In this document: positions 28,945 to 38,008 of the stretch, one piece after another
How the letters are laid out: each line of letters opens with the position of its first letter
Position numbering within the stretch: the first letter of the stretch is position 1
Assembly: GCA_963806395.1 (NCBI GenBank)
Contig: CAWDYI010000003.1
Coordinates: 124,001-188,000 of the forward strand
DNA: 64,000 nucleotides
From: DASSUW01 sp963806395
Lineage (GTDB): Bacteria; Actinomycetota; Thermoleophilia; Solirubrobacterales; Solirubrobacteraceae
Direction: 5' to 3'
Program-made: the position numbers and the translations under genes
The notes under the pieces: model-generated
What the model saw: the letters and a program-made list of their open reading frames with translations, nothing else
The model's database searches: none
Told to the model about the DNA's origin: nothing

Positions 28945-30127
28945 GTGCACGGTCGCGAACGCCCGCTCCGCGGCAGCACGCGTGCGCGGCGTCGTCGCCG
29001 GGATCGAACCGCAGGAGGTGACCGCGATCCTCGACGACGTGCGCGAGCGCGGGGACGCCGCGGTGCTCGAGCACGAGGCGCGCTTCGGCGGCGGCGGACC
29101 GCTGCGCGTGCCCGAAGAGGAGATCGCGGCTGCGGCCGACGCGCTCGACCCGGTCGTGCGGGCCGGCCTGAAGCGGGCGGCGGCGAACGTCCGCGCGGTC
29201 GCCGAGGCGGGCCTCGACCCCGACGCCGAGGTCGCGCTGCCAGAGGGGCAGACCGTGCGCCTGCGTGAGGTCGCGGTGCGGCGCGCGGCCGTGTACGCGC
29301 CCGGCGGCCGGCACCCGTACCCGTCGTCGGTGGTGATGGGCGCCGTCACGGCGCGCGCGGCGGGGGTCGACGAGGTCGTGCTCGCAGCGCCGCGGCATCC
29401 GGTGATCCTCGCCGCCGCCGCGCTGTGCGGCGTCGACGAGGTCTACGGCATGGGCGGGGCGCAGGCGATCGGCGCGCTCGCCTACGGGACCGAGACGGTC
29501 CGCCCGGTCGACGTGATCGTCGGCCCCGGGAGCCTGTGGGTCCAGGAGGCCAAGCGCCAGGTGTCGGGCCACGTCGGGATCGACGGCTTCGCCGGGCCGA
29601 GCGACCTCACCGTGATCTGCTCGGCGGGCGCCGACCCGGAGCCGCTGCGGCTGGACCTGCTCGCCCAGGCCGAGCACGGCGAGGGGTCGCTCGTGGTCGC
29701 GGTGAGCGACGACGCCGCGCTGCTCGACACGCTCGAGGACGTCGCCGTGGTCGTCCACGCGGCCGGCATGGACGCCGCGCTGGCATTCGCCGAGGCGCTG
29801 GCGCCCGAGCACCTGCAGCTCGCGGGCACCGCCGCGGAGGCGCTCGCCCCGCGCGTACGCAGCGCCGGCTGCCTGTTCGTCGGGATCGAGTCCGGCACCG
29901 CGTTCGGCGACTACGTCGCGGGTTCGAACCACACGCTGCCGACTGGCGGCGCCGCTCGTTTCGCCTCCGGGCTGTCGGCGCGCCACTTCCGCCGCCGCAT
30001 GGCCGAGGTCCGCGTGGGGTCCGCCGCGGGCGTGCTGGCGCGCGCCGCCGCGCCGATCGCCCGCGCCGAGGGATTCGAGGTCCACGCCCGCTCGATGGAG
30101 ATCCGGGAGAATCCGCCGCTCACATGA
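28934..30127 (+). CDS. hisD: Histidinol dehydrogenase
   Basis: The 397-residue protein follows HisD order: YAPGGRHPYPSSVVMGAV, GMGGAQAIGALAYGTET, IDGFAGPSDLTVI, LAQAEHGEGS with the catalytic His, ALAPEHLQL, and GDYVAGSNHTLPTGGAARF. It oxidises histidinol twice to histidine with NAD+ and zinc. It is about 30 residues shorter than typical HisD at the N-terminus, and GPGSLWVQEAKRQV differs somewhat from the usual GPGN..V..AK sequence. Start GTG 28934 lies within hisG. The stop overlaps hisB as ATGA. hisC is not between hisD and hisB as it is in many Actinobacteria. Confidence 0.93.
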   Translation: MRLECTVANARSAAARVRGVVAGIEPQEVTAILDDVRERGDAAVLEHEARFGGGGPLRVPEEEIAAAADALDPVVRAGLKRAAANVRAVAEAGLDPDAEVALPEGQTVRLREVAVRRAAVYAPGGRHPYPSSVVMGAVTARAAGVDEVVLAAPRHPVILAAAALCGVDEVYGMGGAQAIGALAYGTETVRPVDVIVGPGSLWVQEAKRQVSGHVGIDGFAGPSDLTVICSAGADPEPLRLDLLAQAEHGEGSLVVAVSDDAALLDTLEDVAVVVHAAGMDAALAFAEALAPEHLQLAGTAAEALAPRVRSAGCLFVGIESGTAFGDYVAGSNHTLPTGGAARFASGLSARHFRRRMAEVRVGSAAGVLARAAAPIARAEGFEVHARSMEIRENPPLT

Positions 30128-30720
30128 CCCGCACCGCGCAGATCACCCGTAAGACCGCCGAGACCGACATCGCGCTCACCCTCGGGCTCGACGGCTCCGG
30201 CGCCGGCACCCGCACGACGGGCGTGGGCTTCCACGACCACATGCTCGACCTGCTCGCCCGCCACGGCCGGCTCGACCTCGAGGTCACGGTCACCGGCGAC
30301 CTGCAGACCGGCGCCCACCACACGGTCGAGGACACGGGGATCGCGCTCGGCCAGGCGCTCGACGGCGCGCTCGGCGACCGCCGTGGGATCGTGCGCTACG
30401 GCCACGCGATCGTGCCGATGGACGAGGCGCGCGCACTGTGCGCGATCGACGTCTCCGGCCGCCCGTTCGCGTCGGTCGAAGGCTTCGACCGGCTGCCGGC
30501 GGGCGACATCGCGGGGTTCGAGCACGAGGTCGCGGAGGAGTTCTTCCGCGCGGTCGCGTCCGCGGCGCGGCTCACGCTGCACCTCGAGCTGCAGGCCGGC
30601 ACGAACGCGCACCACATGATCGAGGCGTCGTTCAAGGCGTTCGCGCGTGCGCTGCGCGCCGCCGTGGCGGTCGATCCGACCGAGACCGGCGTCCCGTCGA
30701 CCAAGGGCACGCTGACGTGA
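30124..30720 (+). CDS. hisB: Imidazoleglycerol-phosphate dehydratase
   Basis: The 198-residue monofunctional HisB shows both metal-binding repeats: GVGFHDHMLDLLARHGRLDL and HHTVEDTGIALGQAL, then FEHEVAEEFFRAVA and GTNAHHMIEASFKAFARAL. It dehydrates imidazole glycerol phosphate to imidazole acetol phosphate. It lacks the N-terminal phosphatase domain of the enterobacterial fusion. ATGA overlap with hisD and GTGA overlap with hisH indicate coupled translation. Confidence 0.96.
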   Translation: MTRTAQITRKTAETDIALTLGLDGSGAGTRTTGVGFHDHMLDLLARHGRLDLEVTVTGDLQTGAHHTVEDTGIALGQALDGALGDRRGIVRYGHAIVPMDEARALCAIDVSGRPFASVEGFDRLPAGDIAGFEHEVAEEFFRAVASAARLTLHLELQAGTNAHHMIEASFKAFARALRAAVAVDPTETGVPSTKGTLT

Positions 30721-31331
30721 TCGCGATCGTCGACTACGGCATGGGCAACCGGCGGAGCGTCGAGAAGGCGCTCGAGCACGTCGGCGCGCAGCCGCTGCTG
30801 ACGACCGACCAGACGGCGATGCGCGCCGCCGACGGGCTCGTCGTGCCGGGCGTGGGTGCGTTCCCGGAGGCGATGCGGCGCCTGCGCGCCGCGGGCCTGG
30901 ACGAGCTGATCCGCGAGCGCGCCGAGGCGGGCGTGCCCGTGCTCGGGCTGTGCCTGGGCATGCAGCTGCTGTTCGACTCCTCGACCGAGCACGAGGGCGC
31001 GACCGGCCTCGGGCTGCTGCCCGGCACGGTGACGGCGCTGCGTGCACCGCGGATCCCGCACATCGGCTGGAACCTCGTGACGTTCCGGCGTCCCTCGCCG
31101 CTCACCGAGGGGCTCGCCGAGGCGACCGCGTTCTACCACGTGCACTCGCTCGTGCCCGAGCCGGCGGTCGAGGACGACATCGTCGGGCTCGGCGACTACG
31201 GCGGCAGCTTCGTCTCGATCGTCGAGCGCGACAACGTGATGGGCGTCCAGTTCCACCCCGAGAAGTCGTCGCGCGACGGGCTCGCGCTGCTGCGGAACTT
31301 CGCCCGCCTGTGCTCGAAGGTCGCCGCGTGA
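30717..31331 (+). CDS. hisH: Imidazole glycerol phosphate synthase, glutaminase subunit
   Basis: The 204-residue class I glutamine amidotransferase has VIAIVDYGMGNRRSVEKAL, VVPGVGAFPEAM, the nucleophile Cys in LGLCLGMQLLF, and the His-Glu dyad in GVQFHPEKSSRDG. It supplies ammonia to HisF, encoded 5.9 kb downstream at 37233. GTG start at 30717 overlaps hisB; the stop overlaps hisA. Confidence 0.95.
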   Translation: MIAIVDYGMGNRRSVEKALEHVGAQPLLTTDQTAMRAADGLVVPGVGAFPEAMRRLRAAGLDELIRERAEAGVPVLGLCLGMQLLFDSSTEHEGATGLGLLPGTVTALRAPRIPHIGWNLVTFRRPSPLTEGLAEATAFYHVHSLVPEPAVEDDIVGLGDYGGSFVSIVERDNVMGVQFHPEKSSRDGLALLRNFARLCSKVAA

Positions 31332-32059
31332 TCCTCTACCCGGCGATCGACATCATGGGCGGCCGGGCGGTCCGGCTCGTCCAGGGCCGCTTCGAGGACG
31401 CCACGACGTACCACGACGACCCGCTGGAGGCGGCGAAGAGCTGGGTCGGAGCGGGCGCGCGGTACCTGCACGTCGTCGATCTCGACGGCGCCAAGGACGG
31501 CGAGCCGCGGTCGATCGAGCACCTGCGCCGGATCGTCCAGGGCACCGGCGTGCCGGTCCAGTACGGCGGCGGGCTGCGCACGGTGGACGCGGTGCGCGAC
31601 GCGCTGCGGGCGGGCGCCGAGCGCGCGATCGTCGGCACGGCGGCGTTCCGCGACGTCGACTTCCTCGACGAGATCCTCGCGACGTTCGGGTCGCGGATCA
31701 TCGTGTCGGTCGACGTGCGCGACGGGTTCATCTCCACCGCCGGCTGGACCAAGACCACCGAGATGCCCGCGCCGGATGCGATCCGGCGCCTGATGGCGCG
31801 TGGCGTGGCCTCGTTCGTCTACACGAACGTCGATCGCGACGGCAAGCTGGAGGGACCCGACACCGAGGAGGTGCGCCAGGTCGCCGAGGCCGTCCGCGGC
31901 CGCTTCCTGTATTCGGGCGGGATCGGCCGGCGCGAGGACCTCGAGGCGCTCGCAGCGCTGCGCCAGGTCAACCTGTCCGGCGTGATCGTCGGGAAGGCGC
32001 TGTACGAGAAGCGCTTCACGATCGCCGAGGGCCAGGCCGCCCTCGACGGCGTGGCCTGA
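31328..32059 (+). CDS. hisA: Phosphoribosylformimino-AICAR phosphate isomerase
   Basis: The 243-residue TIM-barrel protein starts ILYPAIDIMGGRAVRLVQG with the catalytic Asp and contains YLHVVDLDGAKDG, VQYGGGLRT, VYTNVDRDGKLEGPDT and LYSGGIGRREDL. In Actinobacteria the dual-function PriA also works in tryptophan synthesis; whether this enzyme is bifunctional cannot be told from sequence alone. It is the last gene of the hisZ-A run, with hisF displaced. Confidence 0.94.
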   Translation: MILYPAIDIMGGRAVRLVQGRFEDATTYHDDPLEAAKSWVGAGARYLHVVDLDGAKDGEPRSIEHLRRIVQGTGVPVQYGGGLRTVDAVRDALRAGAERAIVGTAAFRDVDFLDEILATFGSRIIVSVDVRDGFISTAGWTKTTEMPAPDAIRRLMARGVASFVYTNVDRDGKLEGPDTEEVRQVAEAVRGRFLYSGGIGRREDLEALAALRQVNLSGVIVGKALYEKRFTIAEGQAALDGVA

Positions 32060-32093
32060 TCGCTGACCTCGCGGGGGTGGAACTATTGGCGTC

Positions 32094-34679
32094 ATGCCGA
32101 CGCTGCTCGAGCGAGGCCCCACGCTCGAAGTCCTTGCGAGCGCGGTGACCGACGCCGCCGCGGGCCGCGGCTCGGTGGTGCTCGTGGCCGGCGAGGCGGG
32201 GATCGGCAAGACGTCCCTGGTGCGCGCGTTCGCGGCCGAGGCGGCCGAGCGGGCGCGGCTCCTGCCGGCGGCGTGCGACGACCTGATGGCTCCGCGCACG
32301 CTCGGCCCGCTGCGCGATGCCGCGGCCGGGAGCCTCGGCCCGCTGGCCGCCGCGCTGGCCGACGAAGAGCCGGTCGACGGCGTGTTCACCGCGCTGCTGG
32401 AGGAGCTCGCGGCGGAGCCGCCGAGCGTGCTCGTGGTCGAGGACATCCACTGGGCCGACGACGCCACGCTTGACGTGCTCGGCTACGCCGCGCGCCGGAT
32501 CGAGCCGCTGCAGGCGGCGCTCGTGCTGACGTTCCGCGACGACGAGATCGACGCCCAGCATCCGCTCCAGCGGTTCCTGGGGATGCTCGTCGGCTGCCCG
32601 GTCCACCGGCTGGCGCTCGCACCGCTCTCGCGCGACGCGGTCCGCCGGCTGTGCGCGGGCACGGGCGCCGACGCCGAGGCGCTCCACCGCGTGACGCGCG
32701 GCAACCCGTTCTTCGTGACCGAGGCGCTGGCGTCCCCGCACGACGCCGTCCCGGTGACCGTCGTCGAGGCCGTGCTGGCGCGCGTCCAGCGGCTGGGCCC
32801 GGAGTGCCGCGAGGCGCTCGACCAGCTCGCCGTGGTGCCGTCGCGCGTCGGCCTCGACCTCGCCGCGCGGCTGCTCGGGCCGCGCTTCGATGCGCTGACG
32901 GAGGCCGAGCTCGCGGGCGTGCTCGAGATCCGCCCGGACAGCCTCGCGTTCCGTCACGAGCTCGCGCGCCGGGCGATCGAGCGCAGCCTGCCGGCGATCC
33001 GGCGGCGGGAGCTCAACGCGGCCGTCGTCCAGGCGCTGCGCGCCGAGCCGCGACCCGAGCGCGCCCGCGTGATGCACCACGCCGTCGAGGCGGGCGACGT
33101 CGACAGCATCCTGGCGGTCGGCCCGAGCGCCGCCCGCGAGGCGGCGCAGGCGGGCTCGCACCGGCAGGCGCTCGCGCAGTTCGAGTCCGTTCTCCCGCAC
33201 ATGCACGGGCTGCCCGCGCGCGAGCGCGCGCAGGTGCTGGACGCGTACGGGTGGGAGCTCTACAACGCGCACCGCTTCCGCGAGGCGGTCGCCGCCGGCC
33301 TCGAGGCGGCGTGGCTGTACGAGCAGGTCCGCGACCCGGTGGCGCTCGGGGAGTGCCTCACGCGAGTGTCGCGACACCTGTTCATGGCCGGCGAGACGGA
33401 CGAGGCGCAGCACAGTGCGGAATGGGCGGTGACGATCCTGCAGCCGACCGGCAACGGCGCTGCGCTCGCGCACGCGTCGGTGTACGAGGGCGCGATCCTC
33501 GCGATCACCGACGAGCCGCAGCGCGCGGCCACGATCCTCACCTCGGCACGCGAGCTGGCGATCCGCGCCGACCGCCTGGACCTCGCCGCGCTGTCGCTGA
33601 ACTACCTCGGCATGGCTCGCGTCGAGCTCGGCGATCCGGACGGCCTGCAGCTGCTGCGCCAGAGCATCATGGCGGCGGTCGACGCGCGCCAGTACGAGTA
33701 CGCCGCGCGCGGCTACTGCAACCTGGCCGAGATGCTCTGCCGCAGCGGCGACCTCGACGAGCTCGACGCGTGCGTGCACGACGGGCTTCGCTTCGCCCGC
33801 GAGCGCGGCTTCTGGTCGCACGCCTACGGCCTCGAGCTGCACCGCTGCGTGGTGCTGGTCCGCCGTGGCCGGTGGGAGCCGGCGCTGGACGGCCTGCGTG
33901 CCCTCGTCGAGGGTGTGGACGACCCCGGCATGCTGTACGCCTACAGCGTTCCGTGGCTGGGGCGCCTGCTCGCCCGCCTGGGCGACGAGACCGCGCCGGA
34001 GCTGCTCGCCGCCGCATGGGAGCACGCCCGCCGCCAGCGACTGCTGATCGGCGTCGCCTACGCCGGTCTCGCGTATCTCGAGTGGGCGTGGCTCGCCGGT
34101 CGCACGGACGTGGCCCGCCAGGTCGGCTCGGTGCTCCTGCCGCGCACCGCGCATCCCGGCGCCGCGCCGTTCCGGGCGGAGCTGCTGCGCTACCTCGCTC
34201 GCGCGGGCGAGCCCGCCGGGCCGTTCGACGGCTGCCCCGAGCCGTGGGCCGCCGGCCTCCGCGGTGACTGGCGCGCGGCGGCGGCCGGGTGGGAGACCGC
34301 CGGCGATCCGTACGAGCGCGCGCTCGAGCTGGTCGAGTCCGGTGCGCCGGAGCCCACGCTGGAGGGTCTGCGCATCCTCGACGGGCTCGGCGCGGGCGCC
34401 GCGGCGGCGCACACCCGTAAGCGCCTGCGCGCGCTGGGCGTGACCGTGCCGCGGCGCCCGCGCAAGCAGGCCCGTGCCAATCCGGCCGGGCTGACCGAGC
34501 GCCAGCTGGCCGTGCTCGCTCTGGTGAACGAGGGGCTGACCAACGCCGAGATCGCCGACCGGCTCGTCGTCTCCGTGCGCACCGTCGACCACCACGTCGC
34601 CGCGGTGCTCTCGAAGCTGCGCGTGCGCTCGCGGCGGGAGGCGGCCGCCGCGGCGCACGCGCTGGGCCTCGACGTCTAG
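32094..34679 (+). CDS. LuxR-type ATP-binding (LAL) transcriptional regulator
   Basis: The 861-residue protein has an N-terminal ATPase with Walker A GEAGIGKT (33-40) and Walker B VLVVEDIHWADD, a long helical TPR-like middle (about 330-780), and a C-terminal LuxR helix-turn-helix: LTERQLAVLALVNEG, TNAEIADRLVVSVRTVDHHV, VLSKLRVRSRREA (about 800-855). Such proteins sense a ligand through the middle region and activate target genes. It lies 35 bp after hisA but is not expected to be a histidine gene. It converges on the broken calcium-binding gene; the two stops share a palindrome. Confidence 0.92.
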   Translation: MPTLLERGPTLEVLASAVTDAAAGRGSVVLVAGEAGIGKTSLVRAFAAEAAERARLLPAACDDLMAPRTLGPLRDAAAGSLGPLAAALADEEPVDGVFTALLEELAAEPPSVLVVEDIHWADDATLDVLGYAARRIEPLQAALVLTFRDDEIDAQHPLQRFLGMLVGCPVHRLALAPLSRDAVRRLCAGTGADAEALHRVTRGNPFFVTEALASPHDAVPVTVVEAVLARVQRLGPECREALDQLAVVPSRVGLDLAARLLGPRFDALTEAELAGVLEIRPDSLAFRHELARRAIERSLPAIRRRELNAAVVQALRAEPRPERARVMHHAVEAGDVDSILAVGPSAAREAAQAGSHRQALAQFESVLPHMHGLPARERAQVLDAYGWELYNAHRFREAVAAGLEAAWLYEQVRDPVALGECLTRVSRHLFMAGETDEAQHSAEWAVTILQPTGNGAALAHASVYEGAILAITDEPQRAATILTSARELAIRADRLDLAALSLNYLGMARVELGDPDGLQLLRQSIMAAVDARQYEYAARGYCNLAEMLCRSGDLDELDACVHDGLRFARERGFWSHAYGLELHRCVVLVRRGRWEPALDGLRALVEGVDDPGMLYAYSVPWLGRLLARLGDETAPELLAAAWEHARRQRLLIGVAYAGLAYLEWAWLAGRTDVARQVGSVLLPRTAHPGAAPFRAELLRYLARAGEPAGPFDGCPEPWAAGLRGDWRAAAAGWETAGDPYERALELVESGAPEPTLEGLRILDGLGAGAAAAHTRKRLRALGVTVPRRPRKQARANPAGLTERQLAVLALVNEGLTNAEIADRLVVSVRTVDHHVAAVLSKLRVRSRREAAAAAHALGLDV

Positions 34680-34694
34680 CTAGCTGACGTCGAG
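34668..34694. terminator. Palindrome formed by the last codons of two convergent genes
   Basis: CTCGACGTC (34668-34676), 9-nt loop TAGCTAGCT, GACGTCGAG (34686-34694). Each arm encodes the final Leu-Asp-Val of its own gene and the loop holds both TAG stops. A bidirectional terminator is plausible; there is no T-run. Confidence 0.5.
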
Positions 34695-36598
34695 TCCGAT
34701 GGTGTTGGGCTGCAGGCCCGATGTGTCGACGGTGTCGTCGCCCGCGAGCGTGTCGATCGCCAGCGCGTCGAGCAGCCCGTCGGAGTGGGAGACGTCGAGC
34801 TTCACGGGCAGCCCGGTGACGGTGAGCGAGCCGCTGACCACCGTCTTGCCGGTGATCTTGACCGCGTCGTCGCCGCTCGAGCCGGCGATCTCGATCCGGT
34901 CCGCCGCGGCGTCGCCGGTGGCGGTGATCGGGAGCGGCGCGAGGCTGGCGTGGATCTGCAGGACGCCGGCCGGGCGCACGTCGCCGATGCGGACGAGGTC
35001 GGCGCCGCCGCCGGCGATCGTGTCGAACATCTCGACGCCGTCGATGTCCATCACGATGTTCCCGACGTCGCGCGTGAGGCGCAGGCCGTCGCCGTCGCAT
35101 GCGAAGTCGAACGTCTCCGCGTCGTTGCTCCCGAAGAAGAACATCCCGTCGAAGCCGGAGCCGGCGTCGACCTTGTCGCTGCCGTCGCCCGGGTTCCACG
35201 TGAAGCTGTCGGAGAAGGCGCCCATGTCGACGGTGTCGTCGCCCTTGCGGCCCTGGATGCTGTCGAACTCGTCGCCGCCGAGGAGGACGTCGTCGCCGGG
35301 GCTGCCGAACAACGTGTCCGTGTCGTCGCCGCCGTCGAGCGTGATCTCCATGGCGTCTGTGGATGCGCTGAGGAGATCGCTGCCGCGCAGGCCGTTCATC
35401 CGCAGCCGGTCCGTCGGCTCCGCGTTGGCCAGTTGCACGAACGTCGGCCCGAGGATGGCCACGTTGCCGCTGAACGCGGAGATCGAGTTCTGCTCCTGCT
35501 CGTCGGCGTCGTCGACGGTGTTGACGATCACGCGGTCGACCCTCCCGTCGGCGGCGCCGAGGTCGCTGTCGACCTGGAACACGTCCGTCTGCGAGAGGTC
35601 GTCGACGGTCAGGCGGTCGGCGCCGGCCAGCGCGGCGACATCGAGCTGCTCGACGTTGTCGAGCTCGATCGGCTCACTGCTGTCGCTCGACAGGCGGACG
35701 CGGTGACCGCGGGCCGACACATCGAACGTCTCGCTGTACGCGGAGCCCTCGAACGCGAGGATGTCGTTCCCGTCGCCGCCGTCGACGCGGATGCGTCGAA
35801 CCGCCGGCGGCTGGGCTCGAAGTCGGTGACACCGTCGTCGCCGAAGTCGATCTCGAGCCTGCGGCCGGGCCGCAGCGCGATCTTGTCGTCCTCGCCGGTG
35901 GCGGTCAGGACGAGCGTGCGCTTCTCGATCCGGGCGCGGCCCGCCGTGGCGACCTCGACGAACTCGCGCGCGCCGTAGCGCGTGACCGCGCGCTTCACGT
36001 CGCCGCCGATCCGCTTGGCGAACGCGCGCGCCAGGTCGGCGTCGGCACGGTCGGCGACGAGCAGCAGGTGCCGGTCCTCGGTCACGGACCCGCCGAACAG
36101 CCGCTCCTGCGCGACCGGGTCGTCGAGCAGGCCGTTGCGCAGCGCCCGCGCCGTCACGTGCGGGACGTCGAGCTCGATCGCGTCGGCGTCGGGATCGCCG
36201 GGATGCAGGTGGTCGAAGGTCAGTACGGACTGCTGGAGGAAGCGGCGGCGGACCGTCTCGGCGATGTCGTGCAGCTCGTCGTCGCTGACGCGGTCGACGT
36301 CGAACCTGCGTGAGGTCTCGAACGTCGTGCCGCCGAGGTCGGACGAGAAGAACACGCCGTCCAGGAGCTCGGACCCGCGCGGGCGTCCGCCGCCGTCGTC
36401 GATGATGCGCGTGACCGTGCGGGCGAGGTGCCGCAGGCGCGTGCGCAGCCGCGGGTCGTCCTCGTCCGTGATCAGCGCCGTGTTGTTGGTGGCGAAGATC
36501 TAGGCGTCGGGTAGTCCGCCGCCATTGTGGGCCGCCGCGGCGGGGGCGGCGATCGCGCCCGCGAGCAACGCGAGCGCGAGACTGACATATCGAATCAT
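34680..36598 (-). pseudogene. Broken secreted calcium-binding (RTX-like) repeat protein gene
   Basis: From ATG 36598 a signal peptide (RYVSLALALLAGAIAAPAAA) runs into HNGGGLPDA and then a TAG at 36502-36500, after which the same frame goes on as IFATNNTALITDEDDPRL through a ~230-residue domain. Near 35795 the frame shifts: ...FDA continues sensibly only as RIRVDGGDGNDILAFEG in the next frame, as if one C were lost. The remainder is Asp/Gly-rich with RTX-like nonapeptide segments (GGDDTDTLFGSPGDDVLLGG) to the TAG at 34682-34680. An intact product would be a secreted Ca-binding protein of about 640 residues. The start overlaps the sigma-factor stop (ATGA). Two independent lesions favour a pseudogene, though base errors are possible. 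Confidence 0.8.
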
Positions 36599-37104
36599 CG
36601 GTGGTGCCTTTCGGGTTTGTGATCGCCCAGCGCGCCGGCAAGGCGAGCACGGGCGCGATAGAGGCGGCTCATCACGGTCCCGACCGGGATCCGCAACTCG
36701 TCGGCCGCTTCGGCGTAGGTCATGCCGACCAGGTCGACTGCCGCGACCACGTCGCGCATCGGCTCGGGTAGCGCCGCGACGGCGGCGTATACGTCGCGCG
36801 CCTCCGCGGCCTGCTCCGGGTTCCCCTGCGGGTCGCTCGTCGGGTGGTCCACGAGCTGCTCGTCGCTGACGAGCGCCGGCTTGCGCCGTTCGGCGCGCCG
36901 GTGGTCGTGGAGCACGTTGCGCAGCGTTCGCGCGAAGTAGTGGTAGGTGCTGCCGGTCTGGACCCGGCGAGGCCGGGCGAGCACCCGCGCGTACGTCTCC
37001 TGCGTAAGCTCCTCGGCGAGCTGCGGCGAGCCGCAGAGCGCGACCGCGAGGCGGTTGAGGCGCGGGAGATGAGCGGCGGCGGCGTGCGGGTCGAGCAACG
37101 ACAT
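36595..37104 (-). CDS. ECF-type RNA polymerase sigma factor
   Basis: The 169-residue protein has sigma region 2 (LAVALCGSPQLAEELTQETYARVLA, YFARTLRNVLHDHRRAERRK) and region 4 (AALPEPMRDVVAAVDLVGMTYAEAADELRIPVGTVMSRLYRARARLAGAL). No region 3 is present, as in ECF factors. No anti-sigma gene is adjacent. Its stop overlaps the start of the broken calcium-binding gene, so the secreted protein was probably part of its unit. ATG 37104 is preferred; an in-frame GTG at 37131 would add nine residues. A candidate self-recognised promoter lies at 37150-37179. Confidence 0.88.
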   Translation of the reverse strand: MSLLDPHAAAAHLPRLNRLAVALCGSPQLAEELTQETYARVLARPRRVQTGSTYHYFARTLRNVLHDHRRAERRKPALVSDEQLVDHPTSDPQGNPEQAAEARDVYAAVAALPEPMRDVVAAVDLVGMTYAEAADELRIPVGTVMSRLYRARARLAGALGDHKPERHHR

Positions 37105-37149
37105 GACCGCGGGACTGTCTCGGGGACGCACCCGCGCGCATCGGCAACC

Positions 37150-37179
37150 GACTACCTAACTTTGCTGGAGCGGTTACCT
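37150..37179 (-). promoter_or_regulatory. Candidate ECF-type promoter upstream of the sigma-factor gene
   Basis: On the reverse strand GGTAACC (37179-37173) is followed after 17 nt by GTAGTC (37155-37150), resembling the GGAAC...GTC pattern of ECF-dependent promoters. It would start a transcript 35-45 nt before ATG 37104. The pattern is short and could be chance. Confidence 0.35.
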
Positions 37180-37232
37180 AGGCGACGCGTCGCCTGCGGG
37201 CTCAGAAGGGCCGCCGGTACCGTCTAGGAGCG

Positions 37233-37988
37233 GTGCATTACAAGCGCATCATCCCGTGCATGGACGTCGACGCCGGCCGCGTGGTCAAGGGCACGCGGTT
37301 CATCGACATCCGCGACGCAGGCGACCCGGTCGAGCTCGCCGCGCACTACGACGCGACAGGCGCCGACGAGCTCATCTTCCTCGACATCACCGCGACCTCG
37401 GACAAGCGGGCGACGGTGGTGGAGCTGGCCCGCCGTGCCGCGGACGAGGTGTTCGTGCCGTTCACGATCGGCGGCGGCGTGCGCGAGGTGGTCGACGCGC
37501 AGGCGGTGCTCGATGCGGGCGCCGACAAGGTGGCGGTGAACTCCGCAGCGGTCGCCCGGCCGGATCTCGTGTCCGAGATGGCGGACGTGTTCGGCGCTCA
37601 GTGCGTGGTCCTGGCGATCGACGCCAAGCGGCGCGACACCGGCGGGTTCGAGGTGTACGTCGCCGGCGGCCGGACTCCCACCGGCCGCGATGCCGTCGAG
37701 TGGGCGCACGAGGCCGTCGAGCGCGGGGCGGGGGAGATCATGCTCACCTCGATGGACCGCGACGGCACCAGCGACGGCTATGACCTCGAGCTGGTCCGCG
37801 CGATCGCCGGCGCGGTCGACGTGCCCGTGATCGCCTCGGGCGGAGCGGGCGAGCCTGCCCATCTCGTCGACGGCCTGGCCGCGGGCGCCGACGCGGTCCT
37901 GTGCGCGTCGATCTTCCACTACGGCCATTACACGATCCCCCAGGTGCGCGACGAACTGCGCGCTGCCGGCGTGCCGATGCGGCCGTAG
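37233..37988 (+). CDS. hisF: Imidazole glycerol phosphate synthase, cyclase subunit
   Basis: The 251-residue TIM-barrel protein matches HisF: YKRIIPCMDVDAGRVVKGTRF (catalytic Asp), FLDITATSD, VPFTIGGGVREV, VVLAIDAKR, LTSMDRDGTSDGYDLELV, and IASGGAGEPAHL. It closes the imidazole ring using ammonia from HisH and releases AICAR. The GTG at 37233 is required by the conserved N-terminus; AGGAG lies only 2 nt before it. It is cut off from hisA by the regulator/sigma block and has its own upstream region. Confidence 0.96.
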   Translation: MHYKRIIPCMDVDAGRVVKGTRFIDIRDAGDPVELAAHYDATGADELIFLDITATSDKRATVVELARRAADEVFVPFTIGGGVREVVDAQAVLDAGADKVAVNSAAVARPDLVSEMADVFGAQCVVLAIDAKRRDTGGFEVYVAGGRTPTGRDAVEWAHEAVERGAGEIMLTSMDRDGTSDGYDLELVRAIAGAVDVPVIASGGAGEPAHLVDGLAAGADAVLCASIFHYGHYTIPQVRDELRAAGVPMRP

Positions 37989-38008
37989 GCGCGCGGTGGT
38001 TGAACGTC

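Noticed and set aside
32094..34658. Very long reverse-strand open frame across the LAL regulator (32016-34658)
   Set aside because: It is Arg/Ala/Gly/His-rich antisense noise of a gene with clear ATPase and LuxR domains.
36502..36598. Selenocysteine/pyrrolysine or programmed readthrough of the TAG in the calcium-binding gene
   Set aside because: A separate frameshift lies downstream in the same gene and no recoding hairpin was seen; decay or base errors explain it more simply.
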